Part shown: positions 1 through 12,475 of the stretch, in pieces | Position numbering within the stretch: position 1 is the first letter of the stretch | How the letters are laid out: every line of letters begins with the position of its first letter | Source of the DNA: Sphagnum compactum | Taxonomy: Eukaryota > Bryophyta > Sphagnopsida > Sphagnales | Direction: 5' to 3' | DNA length: 64,000 nt | Assembly (NCBI GenBank): GCA_965153455.1 | Contig: OZ234500.1 | Location: 8,742,001-8,806,000, forward strand | Position numbers and translations under genes: made by a program | The notes under the pieces: model-generated | Databases searched by the model: none | Seen by the model: the letters and a program-made list of their open reading frames with translations, nothing else | What the model was told of the DNA's origin: nothing

Positions 1-321
1 TTTTTACATTAATATGTATGGCTTTATCATCACATGCGTTGTGTAATTTTGGAAATCTTTTCAAACATTTAGGTTAAGCTTTTTAAATTATGATCAAAAG
101 CACAAATTTGATTTTCCTTTCCAAGGAAGTCACTATTTGCATATTTTATAAATCACATGAGATAAAAGGGTATTTATTGATATGCTAAAAAATTATATCA
201 AAATTATAAAAATATTATAAAATATAAAAATATTTCAATTATTTTCCATAACCATTTTAAGCATCCTATTTACATTTCAATAATTTGTAAATTTTATTTC
301 AAAAAAATAGTTGCACCTTGT

Positions 322-732
322 TTTTGCACATTGTTTGAAAAAATGGAAGTAATTTCAAATGTTGGACAAAAAAAATGGATCTAAATGTCAATATCTGGAA
401 TTATAGTTGAATATTTTCTTGAAAAATCCTTTAGTGATAAATTTGAACTCCACATTACTTTGAGTACCAACTTGACATCAAACTAAAATAAGGTTGGAAT
501 ATTATTATATCTTCATTTATTTCCTCAATCTTATGATATGAAAATATAATTATATAGATTTCCCATATATTTTTGCACATTGTTTGAAAAAATGGAAATA
601 CGTTTGAACCTTGGCCAAGAATAAATGGAACCAAATTCAATATTTGAAATTATAATGGAATATTCTTTTGAAGAATCATTTAATAATTAACTTGGGCTCC
701 ATGTTCTTTTGCACTATCAACTTGACATCAAT
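322..732. repeat. Imperfect direct duplication, two copies about 160 bp
   Basis: Bases 322-482 and 571-732 are diverged copies of one sequence, offset by about 250 bp. Both open with TTTTGCACATTGTTTGAAAA, both keep an ATGGA/ATGGAT stretch, and both end with CAACTTGACATCAA. The copies have many substitutions and small indels, so the duplication is old. No open frame is shared between them. The rest of 1-2,540 is AT-rich DNA in which I recognise no gene. Confidence 0.75.
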
Positions 733-2554
733 ATTCCCAAATTGTGTGAAATACTTTCATGTTCACAAATAAGTACCTTTAGAAATGTGCAAAGGGTGAC
801 CTCCCAAAGCAAAATAGTGTGTTGACTAATGCAATGGAATCAATACCTTAAACTTGATTTGTTTTTTTTCATTTTTTGGGTATCAAAATTTTGGCGAAAT
901 TTGACCAAAAAATAGAAAAATTAGTCAAATTTACACTTGGCTTTTTTTTTAAATCCTCAATTTCTTTGTAAAAAATGGCAAATTTTCGCCCCCCAAAAAA
1001 ACACTACTTAAAATACATTATATATCATCATCAACCTCTAAGGGCAAAACCAAAAGATTTATGAAAAAGTAAAGGTAGGTTTTTTTTGTTGACACTAAAA
1101 TGGGATGGACATTGAATACCATGAATAACATGTGATTCGGCATGCATGAACAAAACTTCAAAGGGATCGTAATAAATATATAGTATACACTAAAGCCATG
1201 AATATAGGCATGTTTTGCAACATAATCAATTTGTCTGATTGTTGAAGATTGTGTAAAATCTCAAAGAATTTTTCTTTAAATATTTGTATAATAGATGCGT
1301 CCACAATCACAAAAAATGGGTGGGATATGAAATGAAAAATTTGATGTTCTTTTTGTTTTAGAAAGGTCCCATTTTAACGCCTTAACCAAGTGGACAAGGT
1401 GGGGTCCTCTGAAGTTGGAGTGTACACATACATATTTTTATACGAAAATAATTGTTCAGATTGCCTTCCAACATTGCTGGCTCATATATAAAAAAGAAAT
1501 GGAGTCTTGGGAATTGAAAAACTTGTGAAAACTTCATCAAACAAATGAACATTCAATTCAAAGTTTGAGAAATTTGAATTGCTTGTGAATCATCACAATG
1601 GAAAAAGTCTAATATTAGATTAATTTCAAGTTATAGAGATCATCTGAACATAAAACTACAATAATTTTCTAAAATCATCAAAACACTAAAGTCCTAAACC
1701 TTAACATTTGAAGTTGAAGAGATTGAGAATTTGCTATTTGTGAAGAAGAGATGCAAGGTTTGCAGTTTGTGAAATTTGATAATCAAGCATAGTCTTGAAC
1801 TTTAATTTTTAAATTTGAAGAAACATTGGACTCATAGAGTTTGTAGTGAATGTGAATCATCAACACATAAGAACATTCACGTCTGATATCAAAAAAAAAA
1901 AAAAAGATTGGAAAAACAAAATAAAATGAGTGTTACATTTGAAGTTGGAGAGAGATCATGTGAGTACATGAATTGCACAAGGCCGTGAATCATAAAACAA
2001 TCGAAGAACATTCAACTTGAAGTTAAACAAATTTGTGAGTTCCATTGTTTTGTGCATCATCAAGTAGGAGAGGTCGAGTACACAAAAAAAATGGTTGTGA
2101 ATCATCAACTTGAAGGTTCAATTAGCTTGATTTTGAAGCCATAGAGAGACAAAGAGACACAAAGAGATATCAACGAGTTGAATTGTTCCTAAATCTTCAT
2201 CAACTTGATTAGTCAAAAGATCATGCAAAAACAAAAAAAAAGATTTCAACTGTGAATCTAGTTCAAAGCTTGATTATTATTCCAAGCTCGAGAATTGAGA
2301 TTTTGGTTGTGATCATCAAAATCGAATGAGATTCATGGCAAACTTGCATCCAAGTTTGTTGTCATTCATGCATTTGATGAATAGCTTGGATCATGTGTGA
2401 CGTTGGTGGGAAACTGACATCCTATTCAAACTTGCAAAGGGATTTAATACGCAAATGGAGATTGACATGTTTGGTGATGTCTATAAACATGGCCACAATT
2501 TTCCCAAGTGAAGCTTTCATGGAGCCCATTAATCACTAGTTCGATAATTAGAAC

Positions 2555-5260
2555 TTGGCAACAACTTGCACTCTTGTCATGGTAACGCCGATCATGTCTT
2601 CATCGTTAATTGGTGATGCAAAAAACTCATGCGAAAATCAGATTCAATTTCAGCTTCTTGAAGTGGTCAGCAAAAGATTGGCAATCATTGGGAGATCATT
2701 TGTAGCAGCGATTTGTAATGGGTCCGAGACTTTTATCATGAAGTGGATGGAAACATACACAACTAATTTAGCTCCTAGGATCTCAACCAATTCGGAGATG
2801 TTCACGATTGGCAACTTTGCACTTATGGACGAATGTCTTTCGTGCAATGATGTTGAGATTGTGGGGACTTTTTAAAGTGCTTGAATGGCATGTACAGGAG
2901 ACATGGCAACAATTTTCACCATGGACCCTCTAGTGGTTATCAATACTTTGATCGCGACAATATGTTACATGTTGTCAAGATGCGATGGCAAAACCACCTA
3001 TTGCTCTTGCTATACTTGTACCAACAGGTATGTCATCTACAACAACTTCAACAATGGAAATTCATTGTAGATATATCTCTCGAATATGTTGTCTGTGCAT
3101 GAAGTTTTTACGAAGAGTTTGTGGGAAGGTAAATTGATTGATTTTCATTTTTGGTTCATGTTCACGTTAAAGTGGCTACATGAGGGAAAACTAGGAAGGC
3201 CTTTGTTTCCCAAAGGTGCATGAATTAGTGGGGCTAGCAAGATTAGTAGTTTTCTTCTTTCAAGCATGTTTGGGTGTTGTGGATTATGGTGGTGGGATTG
3301 GGATAGCTAATGCAGGATTGGCATTCTTCAACGGCAAGTTACTATCAATGTCCAAGGAGGATAAACCTTATGTCGTGCACATCATAGACGATGGAGACCT
3401 CCACACCATTGGAAGGTAACATATTATTATTTACTCATCATGCATGCTCAAAAGGTAGTCAATCCCGTGACCATCGACTTCAGATCCACTGCATTCTTGA
3501 AAACAGAAGAATATAAGTGCATTATTAGCTTTCTTTAAAATTTTGTTGAGGATTTTCAATATACTCGCATGTAATTTGTCGTCATCCCCACAAGATTGAA
3601 TCACCAGTTCCTAGCTTATTATAGAATTACTTAAAAAAAGTGGACGGTTGTGGGCCTACCCATTGCACACAAACTTCTAGGAGTCTAATTTTTGTCAAAT
3701 TTTGTAAAATTCAGTCCTTTCTCGGGTAACAATTTTGTCAAATTCAATCCTTTAATGTGTCAAGTTGTCAAGTTGCTTTGCAAGTTGGTAATTTGGATTC
3801 CGTTTTCTTTTTCTTGAGGTCATAGTTTTAGGGGGGTTCCTTGATTTTCATTTCACATGGTTCCAAGTTGGAACCATGATATATACATAAAGTGTCTTGA
3901 CGTAGATGGGACCCACAATAAAACTAACATGATACATAATATATATAATATCTTGTCATGAAAAGAAAATTTGTACAACCTTTGTAGTTGGAAAATCGAT
4001 GAGTGCATTTTCATGTGAGACTTGATCACATGACAATCAATAGAGCTTTAGTTAACAACATGAGATTTTTTTTTGTCGAAAAATCTTTGTTTTTTGTATT
4101 TTGGTGGGGAGTTCAAAGGACCTATGACAATGCATCCAAAGATCGATCCTCAAACTGGGGATTTGTTTAGTTATAGCTATGATTTTTTCAAAGCACTACA
4201 TTTATCATTTTTTCGTGTATCAACTGATGGGAAGAAAAGAGCCAATGTGAACATCATTTTGCCCACATTTTGTTTCATACACAACTTTGCCATTATAGCC
4301 AACTACATTGTGTTTCCAGATATGCCAATTCTCTTTTGCATATAGGTAAAATAAAAGAAAATAGCAACATCTAATCACATGTTAAATCACAACCATGTGC
4401 TTGCAGTAGTGCATAACATTTTTCAACATTCCTTGAAGAAATGTCAAACCTTATTACAATTATGATGATTAGTATTTGTTAATGAATCCACCATCATAAA
4501 TATACAAACACATTTGTGTTTGTGTGATGTCATGTTCCTGATGATTTCCAAGAGATGTTGAATGGGAAATCACCCATATCCATTGACGAGGAGAAGAAGT
4601 CACACTTTGGAATGTTGCCGAAAAATGCAAAGATAGAAACAAGGAAAATAATGTGGTTCAATATGCTAAAAAACACATGTTTCCATTACGCAAATGCATG
4701 GGAAGAAGGTGACGAAATTGTTGTGATTAGTGATAGCATGTCACCAATCTCGCTCATCTTTTATGAACTGAGCTCCAACCTTTGTTGTTTCATCTCAACC
4801 TCAAAACTAGAAAAACATATAAGCAACAACTGGTAAGTGCCAATGTCACAATACAAAATATAAACCCATTATATTACGACAACAAAATGAGATATGTGTA
4901 CATCAGGACCATGGCCAAAATATGGAGGAATAGCAAAATTGGACTTGCAGGTAACAACAACAAGAAGTACCGATTTTGATTGCATTGTTGGATGGTGCAA
5001 ATTCCCAATTGGTTGCTATTGTGGTGAACCTTTTTTTGTTCCTCAAAATTCTGTAGATCTTTCACTCTCTAAAGATGATGGCTATGTGATTACACACTTC
5101 CACGATGAATCGAGCGAGTTTTAAGAACTCCTTGTTTTGGACGCGCTCATTGATGCTAGAAACAATTGCATATGTGAAGCTCCCCTTTTGGATACCTTAT
5201 GGCTTCCACAGCCTGTTCGTGAAAGATGAACGACTTGCAAAACAAAAGCCTTAGCTTTCA
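2555..5260 (+). pseudogene. Decayed 9-cis-epoxycarotenoid / carotenoid cleavage dioxygenase gene
   Basis: Successive frames match the NCED/CCD family in order. Family members are non-haem iron enzymes that cleave carotenoids; NCEDs make the ABA precursor. The N-terminal region ends near 2,850 (IGNFA motif), then GMYRRHGNN and a DRDNMLHVVK stretch (2,884-2,970), GRPLFPK (3,196-3,215), ARL through ANAGL to GR (3,216-3,419), MHPKIDP (4,127-4,150), FIHNFA (4,274-4,291), GMLPKNAK and HYANAWEEGDE (4,610-4,715), GPWPKY and GEPFFVP (4,905-5,045), ELLVLDA (5,125-5,145) and PYGFHSLFV (5,195-5,221). All four iron-ligand His codons survive (4,133; 4,280; 4,684; 5,207), and the first two are 49 codons apart, as in maize VP14. 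The gene is broken by several frameshifts (near 2,873, 2,975, 3,213, 4,800 and 4,900), an in-frame TAA near 5,122, and extra DNA at 3,420-4,070 and 4,346-4,550. The second insertion is not bounded by a convincing splice pair. It could be a gene with unrecognised introns, but intron-free frameshifts argue for a pseudogene. Confidence 0.85.
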
Positions 5261-8200
5261 TCCAATTATTTTCAATATCCTACGTTAGGTTGGGGGGATT
5301 GAAGGGAGGGGGAAGGGGGAATGCAAATTGCAAAAACCAACCACATTTAATTTATTGTTGTTTTTATTTTAATTATTCAATTTTGTAAAAAAAATTCAAG
5401 AGTTAAAAAAAATCAGCTATTTTGAAAGAGGTAAAATTTTAAATTTTTTGTGATTCATTGTTCAATTGATTAAATATCAAAATCATTGAGGTCATTCATG
5501 TATAATGTTGTGGCAATTTTAGTTTGAGATATGGGATTTTCTTTGACCAATTGTGTCCTATTTTTAGCACATGATAATTATTTCCTTGATTAAGTTTGCG
5601 TAATGAGAATTTTCACAAACCATGTTCAAATGATTGATGCAATTTCATGTTGTCAAAATTTTATGTGTTGGTTGCAAACATGGCATTGATTGGATTGAGA
5701 GTAAGGAACTAGTCAAGTTTGAAATTATTATGCAAAACCATGCATAGTAATGAATCTTTCTTGTGGATTTGTGGTAAGGCCAATACTCGTTGATGGGACG
5801 TTTTAGAGTTCCAAGTCCTTTGCTTGATCCCATTTTATGGACTTGGTCTACCATGTTTTAATATACATATTCCACTACTTGGATAATAGGAATAGGGATG
5901 CTTAGTTGCTTACTTTTTAGATATCATTATAGCCACCCCCATGTAGCTCATTGGCATTAAGTGCCCAATTCCAACAATTGGTATTGATATGTATACCTTT
6001 AGGCCAAGACTATGCATTCACTTGCATCTATGTATATTCCTGAGCACCATTTTTTTTTGTTGTGGTGAAATTTTGCAACTCAATAGAAAAAAATTCAGAA
6101 AATGAAAAAAATCAAGAAAATTTTGTGATTTTCAGGGATTTTTTTCACCATTTTTTGAAATGAAAATAATTAAATTAACCAAATCTAGACCTAGGCACTT
6201 CACAGGTCACACTTGTAACAACACAAGTGACAAGTTTGTAAAAATGCTACAACCCACCTAGGAGAGTTGTCATTTAATATTTCATTAATGCAAGGAATCC
6301 TCACTAGTGGACCTACTTAAGGAATTTGGGAAAAAAAACTTACTTAACAATAGAGGTAGCTTGCATCTCATTGACAGAAATTCACAAGCTACATTATGTT
6401 TTTATGTATATATGGATTGTTTTAAAAAATTCCTTTGATTAATATGGATGATTTTCATTTCAAATTGTATGAATGTCTATAAGATAACTAGTTATGACAT
6501 GAACTAAAAATTCATGATGTTTTTGTAATATTTTACCATAGTAATTACCAATACCAAGGCCCAATGTTATACATGAGTTGCCACTACAATGTTTTTAAAA
6601 TTTAAAGTAAGTATACTAGGCTAACTAAATTTACATGCGAAATAGTATTTGAAAATAGGAGTATAATAATAAATTTAATTGGGTAATCAACTAATTCAAG
6701 GTGAACTACAACTAGATTTGGTGATGTTGAGTCAATGTCCATGGAAAAGCTTTCAATGTCGAATGTCTAAGCTTTATTTAGGTTGTGTTAATTTTTTTGG
6801 AATATTCCTATTATTACTCATCAAAAGATAATATTATTGAATGTCAAAGAATTGTACACCCAATTTATTTTCTTTCTTAATCTTTTGATTAGGCAAGGGT
6901 GACAATTTTTTTGCTGGAAAAACACATTTTACACATAGAAAAAAATGTTTTTTCCAAGTTTTTTGTCAAAAAAAAGTTTTCACACTTTCCCTTCCCTTTC
7001 CTTATGATTTTTTTTTTTCAAGATTTTTTTCGTTCTAATCACATTAACCTACCAACCAACCAATAACCTTAGGTCCAAACACAATATTAGGAACCACTAA
7101 AGTATAAGGTTGAGTTCTTAAAAGTAGATTATGTTGTAAAATATGTTAAAAATCTCGATTTACAAATTGGTTTTTGAATTGTCAATTCTTATGACCCAAA
7201 AAGATGTCACATGATTATATTATGATGTAAAGATGTACATAAGAAATTTCTCATGAAAATGTCATTTTCAAATCATTCAAGTTTTTTAAAAAGTCTTCTA
7301 AATAACAAAAATCACTAGTGACATTGGTTTAAAAATGCTTTTGGGTACTTGATATTCCATTATATTCATTTCAAAAATTTCTCAGTGTTCCCATAATATT
7401 GCATTAGGAATATTTTTGCACAAGATAATTCAAAAAATTAAACATCAATTTAAGTAACCATTTACCTCAATGGAAATTAAGAAATGGTCACAACTTGAAA
7501 TGGCTCCCAATATTTTTGGCTCCCAATATTTGGGTGAAAGTAGGTATTACTTGTAATTACTAGATTTTTAGTCATTAAGTTACATATTTCACCTCTCCTT
7601 TCATGCATGAAGTACAAATGCACATATCTATCACTAATTTTTTTGCAAATCACTTTCTTGTTACTAAATAAAGTTTAGTCACGAAATATTTAGGTCGGAT
7701 TTAGGCATCCTTCAAAAACACATATGTAGAACAAATTTAGATTCTTTTTGGTCTTTAATTTGGAGGGGAGTGAAAACAACCCAATCCCAAAGGTAATAGA
7801 GATGCAACTTTTTAAAGTTAGGAATTAAATTTTTTTGAACTTGTTGAATTTGGTAATGTCAACTTTTTAAAGGTAGGAATTAAATTTTTTTGAACTTGTT
7901 GAATTTGGTAATGTTTGGTTATCAATTTAGTAGGTTGTAGAAGTAATTTTGTAACACCAGAAAATAGGAATTCTTGGCTAGTGATTAATTATGAAAGGTT
8001 AGTGTGAGTTCATAAAGGGTATCGACCAACACTTGAGATAGGAATTGTCTTTATCAAAAAGTTAATACCAATTTTAATAGCCCTCTAAATTAGATGACGC
8101 TAACTTTAAAAAATAAAATCAATAGGATAACATGGAGGATCTTCTTCTACCTCTTTTTAGTATTTTGAGAAGAAATCACCAGTTTTTAAAATCTTGGTAC

Positions 8201-10900
8201 TTTTTAGGTCAAATGTTTTTTAAACATGTGGTTTATGTAGTTTTGTTATTTTTTAGGTATCATCATCTTCCTTAGATCACGTGGATTTCATTCACTTGTT
8301 TCCCAATCATTGAACTCAATTGAAGCTCAACTATTGAACTATGGGTGTTTGTAATACCTTGGTGCAACTTGTTGAACTCAATATGATTCAAACTTGACCT
8401 AAGCTACAAGTTACAACAAAAGTCGAAGGTTCCAAATGCTTGAAGGTCATGCTATTTATCCTCTTCTATTTTGTTCTTTTTCTTCCCATTCATTTTTGTT
8501 GATTGTTTAAATTTGATAGAGTTGACTTTTAATGGAACATTTTTATGCAACATATAGGAAGGAGGCAACTTCTAGACTTCTAACCTTTCGAACTCGGAGC
8601 GTTGAACCAAAGCTACTATGTTTTAAACAAATCAAGTTTAAGCTCATTCTCCTCCTTTGCCTTATTTGACATAAATTGGTCATCGGTGCGTGTATATCTC
8701 TTATTAAATCAAATGCAACGTATAAATTTGCACTAATTAGATTGGGAAATTGTAAGTGCAAAGCTTATAGGTTGCAAAAGTTGTTATATAGGCTTGAACA
8801 ACATGGTCTTTGAAATGTTTTTGACATAACATTGCGAACTTCATGAAAAATTGAATATGAAAATGATGTGTTGATTTTGAGTTTTGTTTAGCCCAAACTT
8901 TGCAAAATCTACCCATGGGAGGAAAGATATCAAACTTTAATTTAATGGATAATATTTTATAGTATTAAGTATTTCAATAAGAGATTTGGATGTGTTTTCT
9001 AATAGTGTTTTGGCCTTGCATGTTTCTAACAAAAATTGGAAGAAATTGGTAGACAATAGTGAGGAGTACTTTTTCTAAATGTTGCAAATTATAGAAAAAA
9101 AGTTTGACCAACATATTTGGGAGGAGCACAAATAATATATGTGGGAAAGGTGCAATGCATTAGATAGCTATGATTCAAATGAATATGACTTATTGATATT
9201 ATGGATAATTAAAAAAATGTTTACGTGCGGATATTTAATAAATTGATAATGCAATTATTATAGTAAGATGTCAAACCTAAAAATATGGAGTGCCATTTTA
9301 GCTCTAAAACTTAAAACACATATGTGGAGGTAAACACAAATCATGAACATAAAGGGTTATGTAGTTTGGATGATGCTTCAATATAGGGATTTGAAAATAA
9401 CATCTATATATATGAAAATTAACTTTGGGTAACAATAACAAGTTCTAGGAATTAACATGGTATTGATTACATTAAAAAATAGCCCCCCTATACACATTGA
9501 AAAAGAAACAAATCTTTTGAGTTTTTAAAAATAATTTGAATCCTTGTCCTACCTGAAATTTTCATCTTAAAGGGGGCAAAAATGTATTAGGTAATGCAAT
9601 TCACTTCAATTTTGTTTCATGAATAAACAATGTTTACTATGTTTGACAATGTTCATTAAATGCATTTGATTAGGTCATACATGGTACAAGAATTTTGAAA
9701 GTTACATATAATTTATTCCAAGAAGGTTACAAGGATTTGTTTTTTGGACCATTCGGTTGATTATTTGTATTCACTAGACTTAGAATTTATGGCCCCAAGT
9801 TTAGGTCACATGTGCAAGAAATAATCATGCAAGAAAACATGTCAAGTTGTTTATAAAAACTTATGTACTCATTTTTTCCATTTTTTGTTTTTTTGCCAAA
9901 GTATTCATGCATAATTACATATGCATGTGAAAGATCATTAGCACCATATGAATTATCATAATTTGAATTTTCACATTAAAATTGATTCCATGTAGATTTT
10001 GTATTTGGGTTTACTCAAAATCTAACAAACCAAAAAGGGTGTTGAACCATAGACAAAATGAGTTAAAATTAAAAAATATTTATATTTTTCCATTCAAAAC
10101 CATGGAAATCATGACAAGTTGTGGCTTGTTCATTTGATGAAGTTTTAGATTTAGATTTAGATTTACGACATTTAACAATGAACATTTATTACATTAAAAG
10201 GAGTCAATTTTGGAAAGGACTATCAAAAGGACTCATGTAATAAAAATATTTTGATGAGAAAAAAATTAAGAAAATAAAAACCTATTAACCACATTGAAAA
10301 AACACGCATACCTTAAAAATGTGAAATTCTAAAACTTTAAAAATTCAAAGAAATTTCCAAAATTGATTCATACATTTAAAAGTTCAAAAGAGATCCCGAA
10401 GTCCCCCATGACATGAAACTTGGGAAAACAACAAAGCATGTGTAAAATTCAGCTTAAAATAAACTTGATGCTTGACAAATTCCTCTCACATGGTGTTTCT
10501 ATTGTGTGCATGTTGTATTTGCTTGTTGTGTCAATGTATATTGAATTATTTTGTTTTCATTGTTATGCCTACTACAAGTTCAAACGCCTAACCATTTCGA
10601 AACCAGCAACATGTCTCTTTCACAACAAGGTACTTCAAATTAAAGGACCAATACATCGATGATCTAGTTGTAAAGCAAAGAAATATCCATCCTTGTAAAG
10701 AACCTCAATTGTTAGAAAAAAGTAAAACGAAATTGACAACATTATATAAGTTAAGTTAAAGCTTCCATTAACCTCAAGTTCTTACCTAGCCATTGTTAGA
10801 AAATTATTAGTGATGGATAATAACAAATTCAAATAACTACATACACTAGTTCCTAGTTGCATTGAACAACTAGAGAAAAATTCTGATTGTGTTTGCAAAA
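5261..10900. other. AT-rich intergenic DNA, no recognised gene
   Basis: This stretch is rich in A and T runs with no open frame that resembles a known family on either strand. It holds a 55-bp tandem duplication (separate entry), a doubled TGGCTCCCAATATTT near 7,500, and a (TTTAGA)3 run near 10,145. It probably consists of heavily mutated transposon remains, but I could not identify any. Confidence 0.5.
7805..7914. repeat. 55-bp tandem duplication
   Basis: Bases 7,805-7,859 and 7,860-7,914 are two head-to-tail copies of a 55-bp unit beginning CAACTTTTTAAAG. They differ by one base (GTTAGG against GGTAGG). The near identity in an otherwise decayed region shows a recent local duplication. Confidence 0.92.
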
Positions 10901-12460
10901 AGCATTGAGGTACAGAAATGGTTCTACTCCCAGGTGTTTAGGTAGATGTGATATGATCGCACCACATCTTGCACAAAGATGAGGGCTGCTATTCATCTTG
11001 GGACAGCACAGAACAAACTAAGCGATATACAACATTACAAGTTAGAGTGGGGCTTGGGAGGTTCTTCTTACCCACTTCAGCTCTATGCAGCTGATAGCCC
11101 TGCATCAAAATCTGCTCTCTTGCTAAGACTGAAAAGTCCAGACACTCCAGAGAAGGCCCCCTCACACAAAGCAAGACATGTCACAGGGGTACCGTGGAAC
11201 AGTGTGGATAAGAAGAGATATTGATCAAACTGCATAATGCAACATGACACTGATTTCTCCATACTTCAGATTTGGCAATATATGAGGTGATAAAAGGAAA
11301 AAGAAAAGTAAACAAAGAAGACCCAACCCCAAAGAACAGAGAAAAATACTGAAAAATACTGATATCCATGCTTAGTGACCTTCAATAGCAACATCGTATG
11401 GTCATAACTAGCCACCATAACATCCCCATTGACTTCCTCAGCTTGCTGAAGTGGGTGAGGTCAACTTCATACACTAACCCCACCATACCCTGCTTGTAGG
11501 ATAAGACCAGCAGCAACAGGAAGACTCAGTGTCATGATGCTGGTGGGCTTGACAAAACATAGAGGAAGAGATGACCCAAGAAGTTGAGAAGAAAGGGGAA
11601 CACAAAAGAATAAAGGGATTAAACTGCAGAGAAGTGCCCTTCCCTTTAATCTGAAGCCCATAGCTTAAGTCCCAGATATCATCTGTGTTCAGTGATGTGT
11701 GAATCTGCACTTCTGATCCAGATGTGGGACAAGAACTAAAACAACTTTGACTACTTGATACACTACCCCATTAATGGATATGAGCTCATTGGTCCAGACT
11801 TAAATATGTAATCTTGACAAACCACACAGGGCACCACCTTGTCTCCCAACATGCACATTCCGTTTGGATGAAGGTATTAACCCTTTCACACAGAACACAA
11901 GGTTCTATTATGAAGTCCAAATCACAAAGTGATATCACCGAAATGTCAAAATGAACCCATCAGCACATAGTAGATAAGCCATCCTTACTTTGAGAAAAAG
12001 CTATATAAGAAAAATTGAAGGAAGGGTGAATGTACATCATAATACATAACTTAAGATCTCTACCATAGACCAGGAAGCTCTTTGTGTCATCTTGTCCATA
12101 GATTCATAGAGAGAGAAGCACGAATCAATCTAACATCGAACAGACTAAACTTCAATATGATTTCACAACAAACTGGAAGTGTTGAACCTGCCCACTAGGG
12201 TGCTGACTCCAAGGATCCCCCTAGTCATCCCTTTTCTTCTCCAACCCAAGATCTGTATCTTCTGAAAGGCTGAAGGTCCGGCTGAGCTCTAGTCTGTACT
12301 CTAACCCTCTCATGTGGTGACCCAACAGCATGCACCTGGCCAACCAAGGTATCAACAAACCAGCACAGACTCAGATTAAACTGATCATAAGCACACAAGC
12401 TTAAACACCTGACTCCAATTGAACCATCACAAAAAGAAATTCAATGGAGATCCCATAAAG
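10901..12460. other. 3' flank of the DUF760 gene, less AT-rich, no clear exon
   Basis: Base composition changes here from the AT-rich left part of the window to that of the neighbouring gene. Short open frames exist on both strands, but none resembles a protein family. It most likely contains the 3' UTR and downstream flank of the minus-strand DUF760 gene. Additional 3' exons cannot be excluded. Confidence 0.4.
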
Positions 12461-12475
12461 GCCTTATACTATGCC

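Noticed and set aside
3420-4070. A functional intron in the NCED-like gene
   Set aside because: A donor-like AAG|GTAACA exists, but no AG acceptor lies at the point where homology resumes, and frameshifts elsewhere cannot be explained by introns.
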